Shown here: positions 16,437 through 24,141 of the stretch, piece by piece
How the letters are laid out: each line of letters starts with the position of its first letter
Numbering within the stretch: the stretch's first letter is position 1
Made by a program: the position numbers and the translations under genes
Notes under the pieces: generated by a model
Seen by the model: only the letters and a program-made list of their open reading frames with translations
The model's database searches: none
Told to the model about the DNA's origin: nothing
Assembly (NCBI RefSeq): GCF_020564565.1
Contig: NZ_JAJCTD010000010.1
Location: 1-53,140, forward strand
Source: Rhodobacter sp. Har01
GTDB lineage: Bacteria > Pseudomonadota > Alphaproteobacteria > Rhodobacterales > Rhodobacteraceae
Direction: 5' to 3'
DNA: 53,140 nt

Positions 16437-17045
16437 ATGAGCCGGACGGCAGGGCGCGAGGCCGACACGCGGAAGCGGCGTGTCGATCTGTCAGGCGCGC
16501 GCGTGGTGGTCTGCGCCGAGACGGACAGCCATTTCGAGACCTGGATGCGCGAGCTGCGCCGGCAGCGGGCCGAGGTCACGCTGATCTGGCCGCCGCCCCG
16601 TCGGTTTCAGGACGGCATGGACCTGCTGATCTGCGAATACTTCCCGAAGGTCGCCGAGGTGTTGCCCTGGGAACCCGGCGAGGCCGGGGCGGCGCTGGTG
16701 CTGCTGTTGCCGCAAAGCGGCCTGCACGACCCCGCCGAGATTGCCGCGGCGGCCCCGCATGGGGTTGTCAGCCGCCCGTTCACCGCGCCGGCCGTTGTTG
16801 CCGCCGCACAGGTGGCCTGGAGCCAGTTCCGCTATGAGCAGCGCCTGCGCGAGCGCATCGCCCAGCTGGACGAGAACCTTCGCTCGATCCGCTTTGTCGA
16901 GCGCGCCAAGCTGATCCTGATGGCCGAAAAGGGCATGACCGAACCCGCCGCCTATCGGCACCTGCGCGAGATGGCGATGCAGCAGCGGGTCAGTGTCGTC
17001 GAGGTCGCGGATGCGGTCATCAGGCGGTCGGAACTGACCCTGTAG
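16437..17045 (+). CDS. amiR: ANTAR-domain antiterminator AmiR
   Basis: About 202 residues. An N-terminal pseudo-receiver-like domain (ARVVVCAETDSHFETWMREL, DLLICEYFP) leads through a coiled coil (EQRLRERIAQLDENLRSIRF) to a C-terminal ANTAR domain (VERAKLILMAEKGMTEPAAY, HLREMAMQQRVSVVEVADAV). ATG 16437 is preceded by GGGGCAGGGA; GTG 16425, two bases after amiC, is the alternative. By family knowledge it binds paired RNA hairpins and prevents termination. The leader with a terminator directly after this gene is the likely target. Confidence 0.92.
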   Translation: MSRTAGREADTRKRRVDLSGARVVVCAETDSHFETWMRELRRQRAEVTLIWPPPRRFQDGMDLLICEYFPKVAEVLPWEPGEAGAALVLLLPQSGLHDPAEIAAAAPHGVVSRPFTAPAVVAAAQVAWSQFRYEQRLRERIAQLDENLRSIRFVERAKLILMAEKGMTEPAAYRHLREMAMQQRVSVVEVADAVIRRSELTL

Positions 17046-17360
17046 ACCGGTTCGGCGACGCCGAATCTGGCGGCCGGACTGCAAACCTGACTCAACCGAG
17101 GAGCGGTCCGGGGGCCTGTCCTTGACGACGGCCCGGCGGGGCGTATGGCGGCAATTTATTGATTTGAAACGAGTATCTCTGAAGCGTGGCCGCTTCTGAA
17201 CAGTCTTGACTTTCGCCGGGATGGCCTTAACCATTAAGGCAGCTCGGCGAGAACGGGTCGCGGCAACAGCGCCGCAAAAATCTGATGGCATCGAAGCCTC
17301 CATTCGGGTCTGCGGACCTGGACGGGGGCTTTTTTCGTTTGCGCTAGGGAGGAGATGGAA
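17046..17360 (+). promoter_or_regulatory. Amide-operon leader RNA with candidate AmiR target hairpins
   Basis: A 315-bp gene-free interval between amiR and the binding-protein gene. It contains a hairpin at 17224-17240 (GCCTTAA CCA TTAAGGC), a hairpin at 17260-17275 (GCGGC, six-base loop AACAGC, GCCGC) and an intrinsic terminator at 17294-17336. Two hairpins ahead of a terminator are what ANTAR antiterminators recognise. The second loop has six bases, but its fourth base is A rather than the consensus G, so the match is imperfect. Confidence 0.6.
17294..17336 (+). terminator. Intrinsic terminator upstream of the amide transporter operon
   Basis: The outer stem AAGCCTCC / GGGGGCTT has one G-T pair, with an inner GGTC/GACC stem, followed by a run of six T (17330-17335). 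It lies 25 bp upstream of the transporter start. It would stop transcripts from the amiC-amiR promoter unless AmiR intervenes. Confidence 0.75.
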
Positions 17361-18608
17361 ATGGTTATGAAGCGTCGGGATTTCATCCGCGGCACGGCCG
17401 CACTTGGCGCGGTTTCGACTATCGCCGCGCCCCAACTGTGGTTCAAGAACTCGGGCCTGGCCCGAGCGCAGAACGGCGAGATCAAGGTCGGGGTGCTGTT
17501 TTCGCTGACGGGCACCACCGGGATCATCGAGGAATCGTTGAACAAGGCGACGATCCTGGCGATCGAAGAGATCAACGCCGCCGGGGGCATCAACGGCATG
17601 CAGATCGTGCCGGTGGTCGAGGACCCGGCCTCTGACCCCGCAACCTTTGCCGAAAAGGCGCGCAAGCTGGTGATGAGCGACGGCTGCGTTTCGGTGTTCG
17701 GGTCCTATACCTCGGCCAGCCGCAAGGCGGTGCTGCCGGTGTTCGAAAAGCGCGAAAACCTGTACTGGTATCCGACGCTTTACGAGGGCCGCGAATGCTC
17801 GAAGAACGTGATCTACACCGGCGCCGTGCCGAACCAGCAGCAGGACGAGTTCATTCCCTGGCTGGTGCAGAATTTCGGCAAGAAGTTCTTCCTGATCGGG
17901 TCGAACTACATCTACCCGCAGGAAGAGAACAACTATTGCAAGAAGCTGCTTGAAGGCCTGGGCGCCGAGGTGGTGAACGAGGAATACGTGCCGCTTGGCC
18001 ATTCCGAATTCTCGTCGGTGATCAGCAAGATCAAGAGCACCGAGCCGAACGTGATCTTCTCGACCGTGGTCGGGGATTCGGTGGTGGCGCTGCACCGGCA
18101 GTATCTTGCGGCGGGCCTTGATCCGGCCAAGATGCCGATGGCCAGCCTGACCACGTCGGAAAACGAGGTGGCGGCGATGGGTGGCGAGGCCGCGGCCGGG
18201 CACTTCACCTCGGCGCCCTACTTCATGGTGCACAAGTCGCCGGAAAACGAGAAGTTCGTCTCGGCCTATCAGGCGCGCTGGGGTGCCGACAAGGTGACCC
18301 ACTTCGTGTCCGAGCCGTCCTACTTCCAGGTCTACCTGTTCAAGCAGGCGGTCGAGAAGCTGGCGGCGTCGGACATCACGCCGCCCACCATCCGCGAGGC
18401 GGTGAAGGGTGCCGAGATGATCGCGCCGCAGGGCAAGATCCGGATCGAGAAGGACAACCTGCACACCTGGCTGTGGCCCAAGATCGCCGTGGCCAAGGCC
18501 GACGGCCAGTTCGAGGTGCTGGTCGACTCGAAAGAGTGGCTCGCCCCCGATCCCTATGCCGCCTACCCCGACCAGAAATGCGTCGAGGCCGGTCTGACCA
18601 ACATCTAG
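17361..18608 (+). CDS. urtA: Amide/urea ABC transporter substrate-binding protein (UrtA/FmdD-like)
   Basis: About 415 residues with a Tat-type signal (MKRRDFIRGTAALGAVS) cleaved near ARAQ. The mature protein shares the AmiC fold and text: WYPTLYEGRECSKNVIYTG, VPNQQQDE, GSNYIYPQEENN, VIFSTVVGDSVVALH and SLTTSENEVAAMGGE. ATG 17361 is preferred because AGGAGGAG lies six bases upstream; 17355 is too close. It belongs to the UrtA/FmdD group. Next to amiE the cargo is probably short-chain amides, with urea an alternative. Confidence 0.88.
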   Translation: MVMKRRDFIRGTAALGAVSTIAAPQLWFKNSGLARAQNGEIKVGVLFSLTGTTGIIEESLNKATILAIEEINAAGGINGMQIVPVVEDPASDPATFAEKARKLVMSDGCVSVFGSYTSASRKAVLPVFEKRENLYWYPTLYEGRECSKNVIYTGAVPNQQQDEFIPWLVQNFGKKFFLIGSNYIYPQEENNYCKKLLEGLGAEVVNEEYVPLGHSEFSSVISKIKSTEPNVIFSTVVGDSVVALHRQYLAAGLDPAKMPMASLTTSENEVAAMGGEAAAGHFTSAPYFMVHKSPENEKFVSAYQARWGADKVTHFVSEPSYFQVYLFKQAVEKLAASDITPPTIREAVKGAEMIAPQGKIRIEKDNLHTWLWPKIAVAKADGQFEVLVDSKEWLAPDPYAAYPDQKCVEAGLTNI

Positions 18609-18627
18609 ACCCGTCCTTGAACGACCC

Positions 18628-18656
18628 GGGGCGCGACGGCCGGTGCCGTCGCCCCC
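18628..18656 (+). terminator. Stem-loop between binding-protein and permease genes
   Basis: GCGACGGC / GCCGTCGC forms a perfect 8-bp stem with loop CGGT, extended by flanking GGGG and CCCC, followed by TTCT. It sits just after the binding-protein stop. It may terminate part of the transcripts or protect the upstream message, giving more binding protein than permease. Confidence 0.55.
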
Positions 18657-18685
18657 TTCTGGAACGCCTTACCGCGGGGACGGAC

Positions 18686-19555
18686 ATGGATTTCCTGCTT
18701 CAGAACGTGCTGACCGGGCTTAGCATCGGCTCGATCCTGCTTCTCATCGCCCTGGGGCTGGCCATCATCTACGGCTCGATGGGGGTCATCAACATGGCCC
18801 ATGGCGAGTTCGTGATGCTGGGCGCCTATGGCACCTGGGCGCTGAACGCCTTTTTCGGCATGGGCCTGCTGTCAAGCCTGGTGGTGGTGTTCTTCGGCGT
18901 GGGCCTGCTGGGGTGGCTGGTCGAACGCGGGGTGATCCAGTTCCTGTACCGAAGGCCGCTGGACACCATCCTGGCCACCTGGGGCATCGGCGTGATGCTG
19001 CAGCAGATCGTGCGGCTGACGGTCGGGGGCGAGTTGCGCTATGTCGAGATGCCGCATGCGCTGACCGGGACGATCTCGATCCTGGGCACCGAGATCTCGT
19101 CCTACCGGGTTTTCGTCTTTGTCTTCGTGGTCGCGCTGTTCCTGCTGACCTGGTATCTGATGAACCGCACCCGATTTGGCATGCAGTTGCGCGCCGTGGT
19201 GCAGAACAGCGAGATGTCGGCCTGCTTCGGCATCGACCCCAAGCGCATCTACGGGCTGACCTTTGCCTATGGCGCCGGGCTGGCCGGGCTGGCCGGGGCG
19301 CTGGTGGCGCCGCTGAAGAGTGTGTCGCCCGAAATGGGCACGTCCTATGTGATCGACGCCTTCTTCGTGGTCGTCCTGGGCGGCGTGCAAAGCATCTTCG
19401 GCACCGTCGCCAGCGCCTTCCTGCTGGGCGAGGCGACCGGCACGCTGGGCTTTCTGTGGAACGACACCATCGCCAAGGCGCTGGTGCTGGTCGGCATCAT
19501 CGTGCTGATCCGGTTCCGGCCGCAGGGCCTGTTCGTCTCCAAGGTGCGGGGCTGA
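18686..19555 (+). CDS. urtB: ABC transporter permease, UrtB-like (branched-chain amino acid type)
   Basis: 289 residues, strongly hydrophobic, with the LivH/UrtB hallmarks IYGSMGVINMAHGEFVMLGA near the N-terminus and LGGVQSIFGTVASAFLLGE near the C-terminus. The start at 18686 was chosen because family homology begins at MDFLLQNVLTGLSIGS; the open frame extends upstream into urtA antiframe. It forms the membrane channel with the UrtC-like permease. Confidence 0.9.
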   Translation: MDFLLQNVLTGLSIGSILLLIALGLAIIYGSMGVINMAHGEFVMLGAYGTWALNAFFGMGLLSSLVVVFFGVGLLGWLVERGVIQFLYRRPLDTILATWGIGVMLQQIVRLTVGGELRYVEMPHALTGTISILGTEISSYRVFVFVFVVALFLLTWYLMNRTRFGMQLRAVVQNSEMSACFGIDPKRIYGLTFAYGAGLAGLAGALVAPLKSVSPEMGTSYVIDAFFVVVLGGVQSIFGTVASAFLLGEATGTLGFLWNDTIAKALVLVGIIVLIRFRPQGLFVSKVRG

Positions 19556-19564
19556 GGGGCGGCG

Positions 19565-20719
19565 ATGTTCGACAGTTCCGCACATGCAAACCCGACCCGG
19601 AACCGCAACCGGCTGCAGCTTGCCCTTTACCTGGCGTTCTGCGTCGCGATCTTCGCCGTTCCGCTTTTCATCGACGATGACTTCCTGCTGAACCGCTATG
19701 CCCGCTATCTGGTGCTGGGCATGGTGGCGATGGCGCTGAGCCTGTCCTGGGGCTATGCGGGCATCCTCAACCTGGGGCAGGCGCTGAGCTTCGGCCTTGG
19801 CTCTTATGCCATGGCGATGACTCTGAAGCTGAAGACCGTGCCGATCCACACCGGGCCGGACGGGCTGCCCGACTTCATGGTGTGGAACAACGTCGAGACG
19901 CTGCCCTGGTTCTGGGTGCCCTACCAGTCAACCGCCTTTGCCATCTTCGCCGGCGTGGCCGTGCCCTGGGCACTGGCGGCGATCCTGGGATGGTTCATGT
20001 TCCGCGGCCGGATCACCGGCGTCTTCGTGGCGATCATCACGCTGGCGATCCTGGTGGTGGCGAACCTGCTTGTCATCGACCAGCAGCGCTATACCGGCGG
20101 GTTCAACGGCATCACCGACCTGGCGCAGCTGGAAATCCTTGGCCTCGAGTTCGACGCCTATTCCAAGAGCACCTATTTCCTGGTGGCAAGCTGTCTGTCG
20201 GTCTGCCTGCTGGGCGCGCTGGCGATCACCAGAAGCAAGGCCGGGCTGATCTTTCAGGCGATCCGCGACCAGGAAGAGCGGGTGCGGTTCTTCGGCTATG
20301 ACGTCGCCGCCTACAAGATCATGGCGATGTCGATCTCGGCCGCGATCGCGGGCCTTGCGGGCATGCTTTACACGGTGGTGATGGAGTTCGCCTCGCCGAC
20401 CTTCATGGACGTGCCGCTGAGCCTGTCGATCGTGATCTGGTGTGCGGTCGGCGGCCGGCAAAGCCTGCTGGGGGCCACCATCGGGGCCATCGTGGTGGCC
20501 GGGATGCAGGGCGCGCTGTCGGAATCCGAGACCTTCCTGGACACCTGGATGCTGGTGATGGGCCTGATCTTCGTTCTGGTCGTGCTGTTCCTGCCGAACG
20601 GCCTTGCGGGCCTGCTGGACATGGCCGGCAGGCGGCTGATGCGGCGGCCGGGTGCCTTGGCCGGCGGTCCTGCCCCGGCGAAGGGCCTTTCCGGGCAGAA
20701 GGCGAAGGACCAGACATGA
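19565..20719 (+). CDS. urtC: ABC transporter permease, UrtC-like (LivM family)
   Basis: 384 residues with the LivM-type motif LSWGYAGILNLGQALSFGLG, multiple membrane helices, and RDQEERVRFFGYDVAAYKIM followed by the second half of the channel. A hydrophilic C-terminal tail of about 35 residues precedes the stop, which overlaps the next start (ATGA). It pairs with UrtB for amide/urea uptake. Confidence 0.9.
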   Translation: MFDSSAHANPTRNRNRLQLALYLAFCVAIFAVPLFIDDDFLLNRYARYLVLGMVAMALSLSWGYAGILNLGQALSFGLGSYAMAMTLKLKTVPIHTGPDGLPDFMVWNNVETLPWFWVPYQSTAFAIFAGVAVPWALAAILGWFMFRGRITGVFVAIITLAILVVANLLVIDQQRYTGGFNGITDLAQLEILGLEFDAYSKSTYFLVASCLSVCLLGALAITRSKAGLIFQAIRDQEERVRFFGYDVAAYKIMAMSISAAIAGLAGMLYTVVMEFASPTFMDVPLSLSIVIWCAVGGRQSLLGATIGAIVVAGMQGALSESETFLDTWMLVMGLIFVLVVLFLPNGLAGLLDMAGRRLMRRPGALAGGPAPAKGLSGQKAKDQT

Positions 20720-21462
20720 CCGAGCATCTTCACATCGAGGGCCTTGGCGTCGAGTTCAACGGGTTCAAGGCCGTGAACGACCTGAACCTGTCGGTCGCGC
20801 AGGGCGAATTGCGCTGCCTGATCGGCCCGAACGGCGCCGGCAAGACCACCACTCTGGACCTGATCTGCGGCAAGACCCGGCCGATGCACGGCTCGATCCG
20901 CTACCGCGGCCGCGAGATTGCCCGGCTGCCCGAATTCCAGATCGCCCGCGCCGGGATCGGCCGCAAGTTCCAGGTTCCCAGCGTGTTCCGGCAGTTGACG
21001 GTGCGCGAGAACCTGGAAGTCGCCCACTGCAAGCACATCAGCGTCTATACGAACATCCTGCGCTCGGGGCGGTCGGCCGAAAGCGACGGGCTTGAGAAGC
21101 TGGCGGCCTTTGTCGACCTTTCGGACTACTTCGAAGCGCCCGCATCGGTGCTGTCGCATGGCCAGACGCAGTGGCTGGAGATCGCGCTGCTGCTGGCACA
21201 GGACAGCGAGCTGATCCTGCTGGACGAGCCGGCGGCAGGCATGACCCACCAGGAGACGCAGAAGACCGCCGACATCTGCAACCGCCTGAAGGGCAAGCAC
21301 ACCATCATCGTGGTCGAGCACGACATGGGCTTTGTGCGCCAGATCGCCCAGGTGGTTTCGGTGATGCACCAGGGCACGCTGCTTATGGAGGGCACGGTCG
21401 AGGAAATCAGCCGGGACCAGAGGGTGCGCGAAGTCTACCTCGGTTCGACCTTGGGGATCTGA
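20716..21462 (+). CDS. urtD: ABC transporter ATPase, UrtD-like
   Basis: 248 residues. Walker A is GPNGAGKTT, Walker B is LILLDEPAAGM and the H-loop is VVEHDMGFV. The signature is LSHGQTQWLEIA rather than LSGGQ, which is the normal UrtD variant. ATG 20716 overlaps the urtC stop by four bases. The longer upstream frame is antiframe to urtC. Confidence 0.92.
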   Translation: MTEHLHIEGLGVEFNGFKAVNDLNLSVAQGELRCLIGPNGAGKTTTLDLICGKTRPMHGSIRYRGREIARLPEFQIARAGIGRKFQVPSVFRQLTVRENLEVAHCKHISVYTNILRSGRSAESDGLEKLAAFVDLSDYFEAPASVLSHGQTQWLEIALLLAQDSELILLDEPAAGMTHQETQKTADICNRLKGKHTIIVVEHDMGFVRQIAQVVSVMHQGTLLMEGTVEEISRDQRVREVYLGSTLGI

Positions 21463-21463
21463 C

Positions 21464-22162
21464 ATGCTGAAGCTGCGCAACCTTTGTGGCTACTACGGCT
21501 ATTCGGCCGCCCTGCAGGACGTGACCCTGTCGGTCGACACCGGCGATTTCGTCGCGGTCCTGGGCCGCAACGGGGTGGGCAAGACCACGTTGATGCGGGC
21601 GCTGTTCGGGCTGCTTGACCGGACCTCGGGCGAGATCGTGCTGGATGGCATTGACATTGCGTCATGGCCGACCCACCGGCGGGCCAGGGCGGGCATCGGC
21701 TATGTGCCGCAGGGCCGTGGCATCCTGCCCCAGTTCACGGTGCTTGAGAACCTTCGGATGGGCGGCTTTGCCCGCACCTCGGACCGCGGCGAGGAGCTTG
21801 AGGCGCTGGTCTTCGAGATGTTCCCCATGCTGAAGGATTTCGTGACCCGCGCCGGCGGCAACCTGTCGGGTGGCCAGCAGCAGCAGCTGTCCATCGCGCG
21901 TGCGCTGATGACCGATCCCAAGATCATCGTGCTGGACGAGCCGACCGAGGGCATCCAGCCCAACATCGTGGAACTGATCGAAGAGGCGATCCTGCAGCTG
22001 AACCGCAAGCACGGCATCACCGTCGTTCTGGTCGAGCAGGACATCGGCTTTGCCCGGAGGGCAAGCTCGGCCTTCGCGATGATGGAAAAGGGACGGATCG
22101 TCGCGTCCGGGCCGATCGCGGCCCTGACCGATGACCTGGTGCACAGGCACATGGCGGTCTGA
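21464..22162 (+). CDS. urtE: ABC transporter ATPase, UrtE-like
   Basis: 232 residues of the LivF/UrtE type. Walker A is GRNGVGKTT, the signature is LSGGQQQQLSIARAL, Walker B is IIVLDEPTEGIQPNIV and the H-loop is VEQDIGFA. It starts one base after the urtD stop. With UrtD it forms the ATPase heterodimer of the transporter. Confidence 0.92.
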   Translation: MLKLRNLCGYYGYSAALQDVTLSVDTGDFVAVLGRNGVGKTTLMRALFGLLDRTSGEIVLDGIDIASWPTHRRARAGIGYVPQGRGILPQFTVLENLRMGGFARTSDRGEELEALVFEMFPMLKDFVTRAGGNLSGGQQQQLSIARALMTDPKIIVLDEPTEGIQPNIVELIEEAILQLNRKHGITVVLVEQDIGFARRASSAFAMMEKGRIVASGPIAALTDDLVHRHMAV

Positions 22163-22214
22163 GGCGCAAGGACCAAGGCAACCGGAACCGGACAACCAGG
22201 AAGGGAGAGAGACG

Positions 22215-23252
22215 ATGCTTCACGGAGACATTTCCAGCAGCAACGACACGGTTGGCGTGGCGGTGGTGAACTACAAGATGCCGCGGCTTCACACCAAGGC
22301 CGAGGTTCTTGAGAACGCCCGCAAGATCGCCGACATGGTGCAGGGCATGAAGGTCGGCCTGCCCGGCATGGATCTGGTGATCTTCCCGGAGTATTCGACC
22401 CACGGGATCATGTACGACCAGAAGGAGATGTACGAGACCGCCTCGGCCTGCCCCGGCGAGGAGACGGCGATCTTTGCCGAGGCCTGTCGCAAGGCCAAGG
22501 TCTGGGGCGTGTTCTCGCTGACCGGCGAGCAGCACGAGGAACACCCCAACAAGGCGCCCTACAACACGCTGATCCTGATGAACGACAAGGGCGAGATCGT
22601 GCAGAAGTATCGCAAGATCATGCCCTGGGTGCCGATCGAGGGCTGGTATCCGGGCAATTGCACCTATGTCTCGGAAGGGCCGAAGGGGCTGAAGGTCAGC
22701 CTGATCATCTGCGACGACGGCAACTATCCCGAAATCTGGCGCGACTGCGCGATGAAGGGGGCCGAGCTGATCGTGCGCTGCCAGGGCTACATGTACCCGG
22801 CCAAGGAGCAGCAGGTGATCATGTCCAAGGCCATGGCCTGGGCGAACAACTGCTATGTCGCGGTGGCCAACGCCTCGGGCTTTGACGGGGTCTATTCCTA
22901 CTTCGGCCACTCGGCCATCGTGGGTTTCGACGGCCGCACCCTGGGCGAATGCGGCGAAGAGGATTACGGCATCCAGTATGCCCAGCTTTCCAAGGCGCTG
23001 ATCCGCGATGCCCGCAAGAACATGCAGTCGCAGAACCACCTCTACAAGCTGGTTCATCGCGGCTACACCGGCATGATCAACTCGGGCGAAAGCGCGCAGG
23101 GCGTGGCGGCCTGTCCTTACGACTTCTACCAGAAGTGGGTCACCGATCCCGAAGGCACCCGCGAGATGGTGGAGGCAATCACGCGCGGCACGCCCGGCAC
23201 CGAGGAATGCCCGATCGAAGGCATTCCGAACCAGCCCTCGAAACACCGCTGA
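22215..23252 (+). CDS. amiE: Aliphatic amidase AmiE
   Basis: A 345-residue nitrilase-superfamily enzyme hydrolysing short aliphatic amides to carboxylate and ammonia in the cytoplasm. It is nearly collinear with Pseudomonas AmiE from the first residues (HGDISSSNDTVGVAVVNYK). The catalytic residues fall at the expected positions: Glu59 (FPEYS), Lys134 (KYRKI), Glu142 and Cys166 (IICDDGN). ATG 22215 has AAGGGAGAG upstream. It follows the transporter genes, so uptake and hydrolysis are probably co-expressed under AmiC/AmiR control. Confidence 0.96.
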   Translation: MLHGDISSSNDTVGVAVVNYKMPRLHTKAEVLENARKIADMVQGMKVGLPGMDLVIFPEYSTHGIMYDQKEMYETASACPGEETAIFAEACRKAKVWGVFSLTGEQHEEHPNKAPYNTLILMNDKGEIVQKYRKIMPWVPIEGWYPGNCTYVSEGPKGLKVSLIICDDGNYPEIWRDCAMKGAELIVRCQGYMYPAKEQQVIMSKAMAWANNCYVAVANASGFDGVYSYFGHSAIVGFDGRTLGECGEEDYGIQYAQLSKALIRDARKNMQSQNHLYKLVHRGYTGMINSGESAQGVAACPYDFYQKWVTDPEGTREMVEAITRGTPGTEECPIEGIPNQPSKHR

Positions 23253-23263
23253 GACCCTTCGTC

Positions 23264-23289
23264 GGGCGGGGCGCATCGCGGCCCCGCCC
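23264..23289 (+). terminator. Strong GC hairpin between amiE and the AAA+ ATPase
   Basis: A perfect 9-bp stem GGGCGGGGC / GCCCCGCCC with an 8-base loop lies 11 bp after the amiE stop. There is no U-tract. It could reduce expression of the downstream maturation genes relative to the amidase, or stabilise the amiE message. Confidence 0.5.
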
Positions 23290-23325
23290 GGCCGCGGCCT
23301 GTCCCTTTCAGCGCAGTGAGGCAAG

Positions 23326-24123
23326 ATGGATCTCGACCGCTACCGCATCCGGCGCGAGCCGTATTACCGTGCCGTGGGCAAGGAAATCGAGCTGTTCACC
23401 GCGGCCTGGTCCCGGCGCATGCCGATGATGCTGAAGGGCCCCACCGGCTGCGGCAAGACGCGTTTCATCGAGCACATGGCCTGGCGGCTGGGCAAGCCGC
23501 TGATCACCGTCGCCTGCCATGAGGACATGACCGCCTCGGACCTGGTGGGCCGCTACCTCTTGGACCCTGCCGGCACCGTCTGGCACGACGGGCCGCTGAC
23601 GCTGGCCGTGCGGCATGGCGCGATCTGCTATCTGGACGAGATCGTCGAGGCCCGGCAGGACACCACGGTGGTCATTCACCCGCTGACCGACGACCGCCGG
23701 GTGCTGCCGCTGGAAAAGAAGAACGAGCTGATCGAGGCGCATCCCGACTTTCATCTCGTGATCTCGTACAACCCCGGCTACCAGAGCGTGCTGAAGGACC
23801 TCAAGGAAAGCACCAAGCAGCGTTTTGCGGCCATCCAGTTCGGCTATCCCGAGGCGCCGGTCGAGGCCGAGATCGTGGCGCGCGAGGCCGATCTCGATGC
23901 CGAGACGGCGCAGGTTCTGGTGCGGATCGGCCAGCGGTCGCGCAACCTGAAAGGCCACGGTCTGGACGAAGGCGCCTCGACCCGGATGCTGGTGCAGGTC
24001 GGGCGGCTGATGGCGGCGGGCGTGGGGCTGGAGCAGGCCTGCGAGGCGACCATCGTGCTGCCCATCACCGACGACCCGGACCTGCGCGATGCGCTGTCCG
24101 AGATCGTCGCGGCCTGCAGCTGA
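23326..24123 (+). CDS. MoxR-type AAA+ ATPase of the CbbQ/NirQ/NorQ group
   Basis: 265 residues. Walker A is GPTGCGKT (38-45), Walker B is YLDE (102-105), sensor 1 is in LVISYNPGYQ and a CbbQ_C-like C-terminus (ASTRMLVQVGRLM) follows. CbbQ-family ATPases form rings and remodel a target enzyme together with a VWA-domain partner; known cases are Rubisco (CbbQO) and NO or nitrite reductases (NorQD, NirQ). The VWA partner is the next gene. The Pseudomonas amidase operon also encodes an ATPase (AmiB), so a role in amidase or transporter maturation is plausible but unproven. Confidence 0.9.
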   Translation: MDLDRYRIRREPYYRAVGKEIELFTAAWSRRMPMMLKGPTGCGKTRFIEHMAWRLGKPLITVACHEDMTASDLVGRYLLDPAGTVWHDGPLTLAVRHGAICYLDEIVEARQDTTVVIHPLTDDRRVLPLEKKNELIEAHPDFHLVISYNPGYQSVLKDLKESTKQRFAAIQFGYPEAPVEAEIVAREADLDAETAQVLVRIGQRSRNLKGHGLDEGASTRMLVQVGRLMAAGVGLEQACEATIVLPITDDPDLRDALSEIVAACS

Positions 24124-24141
24124 CAGGCCGGGGGCCGGCGC

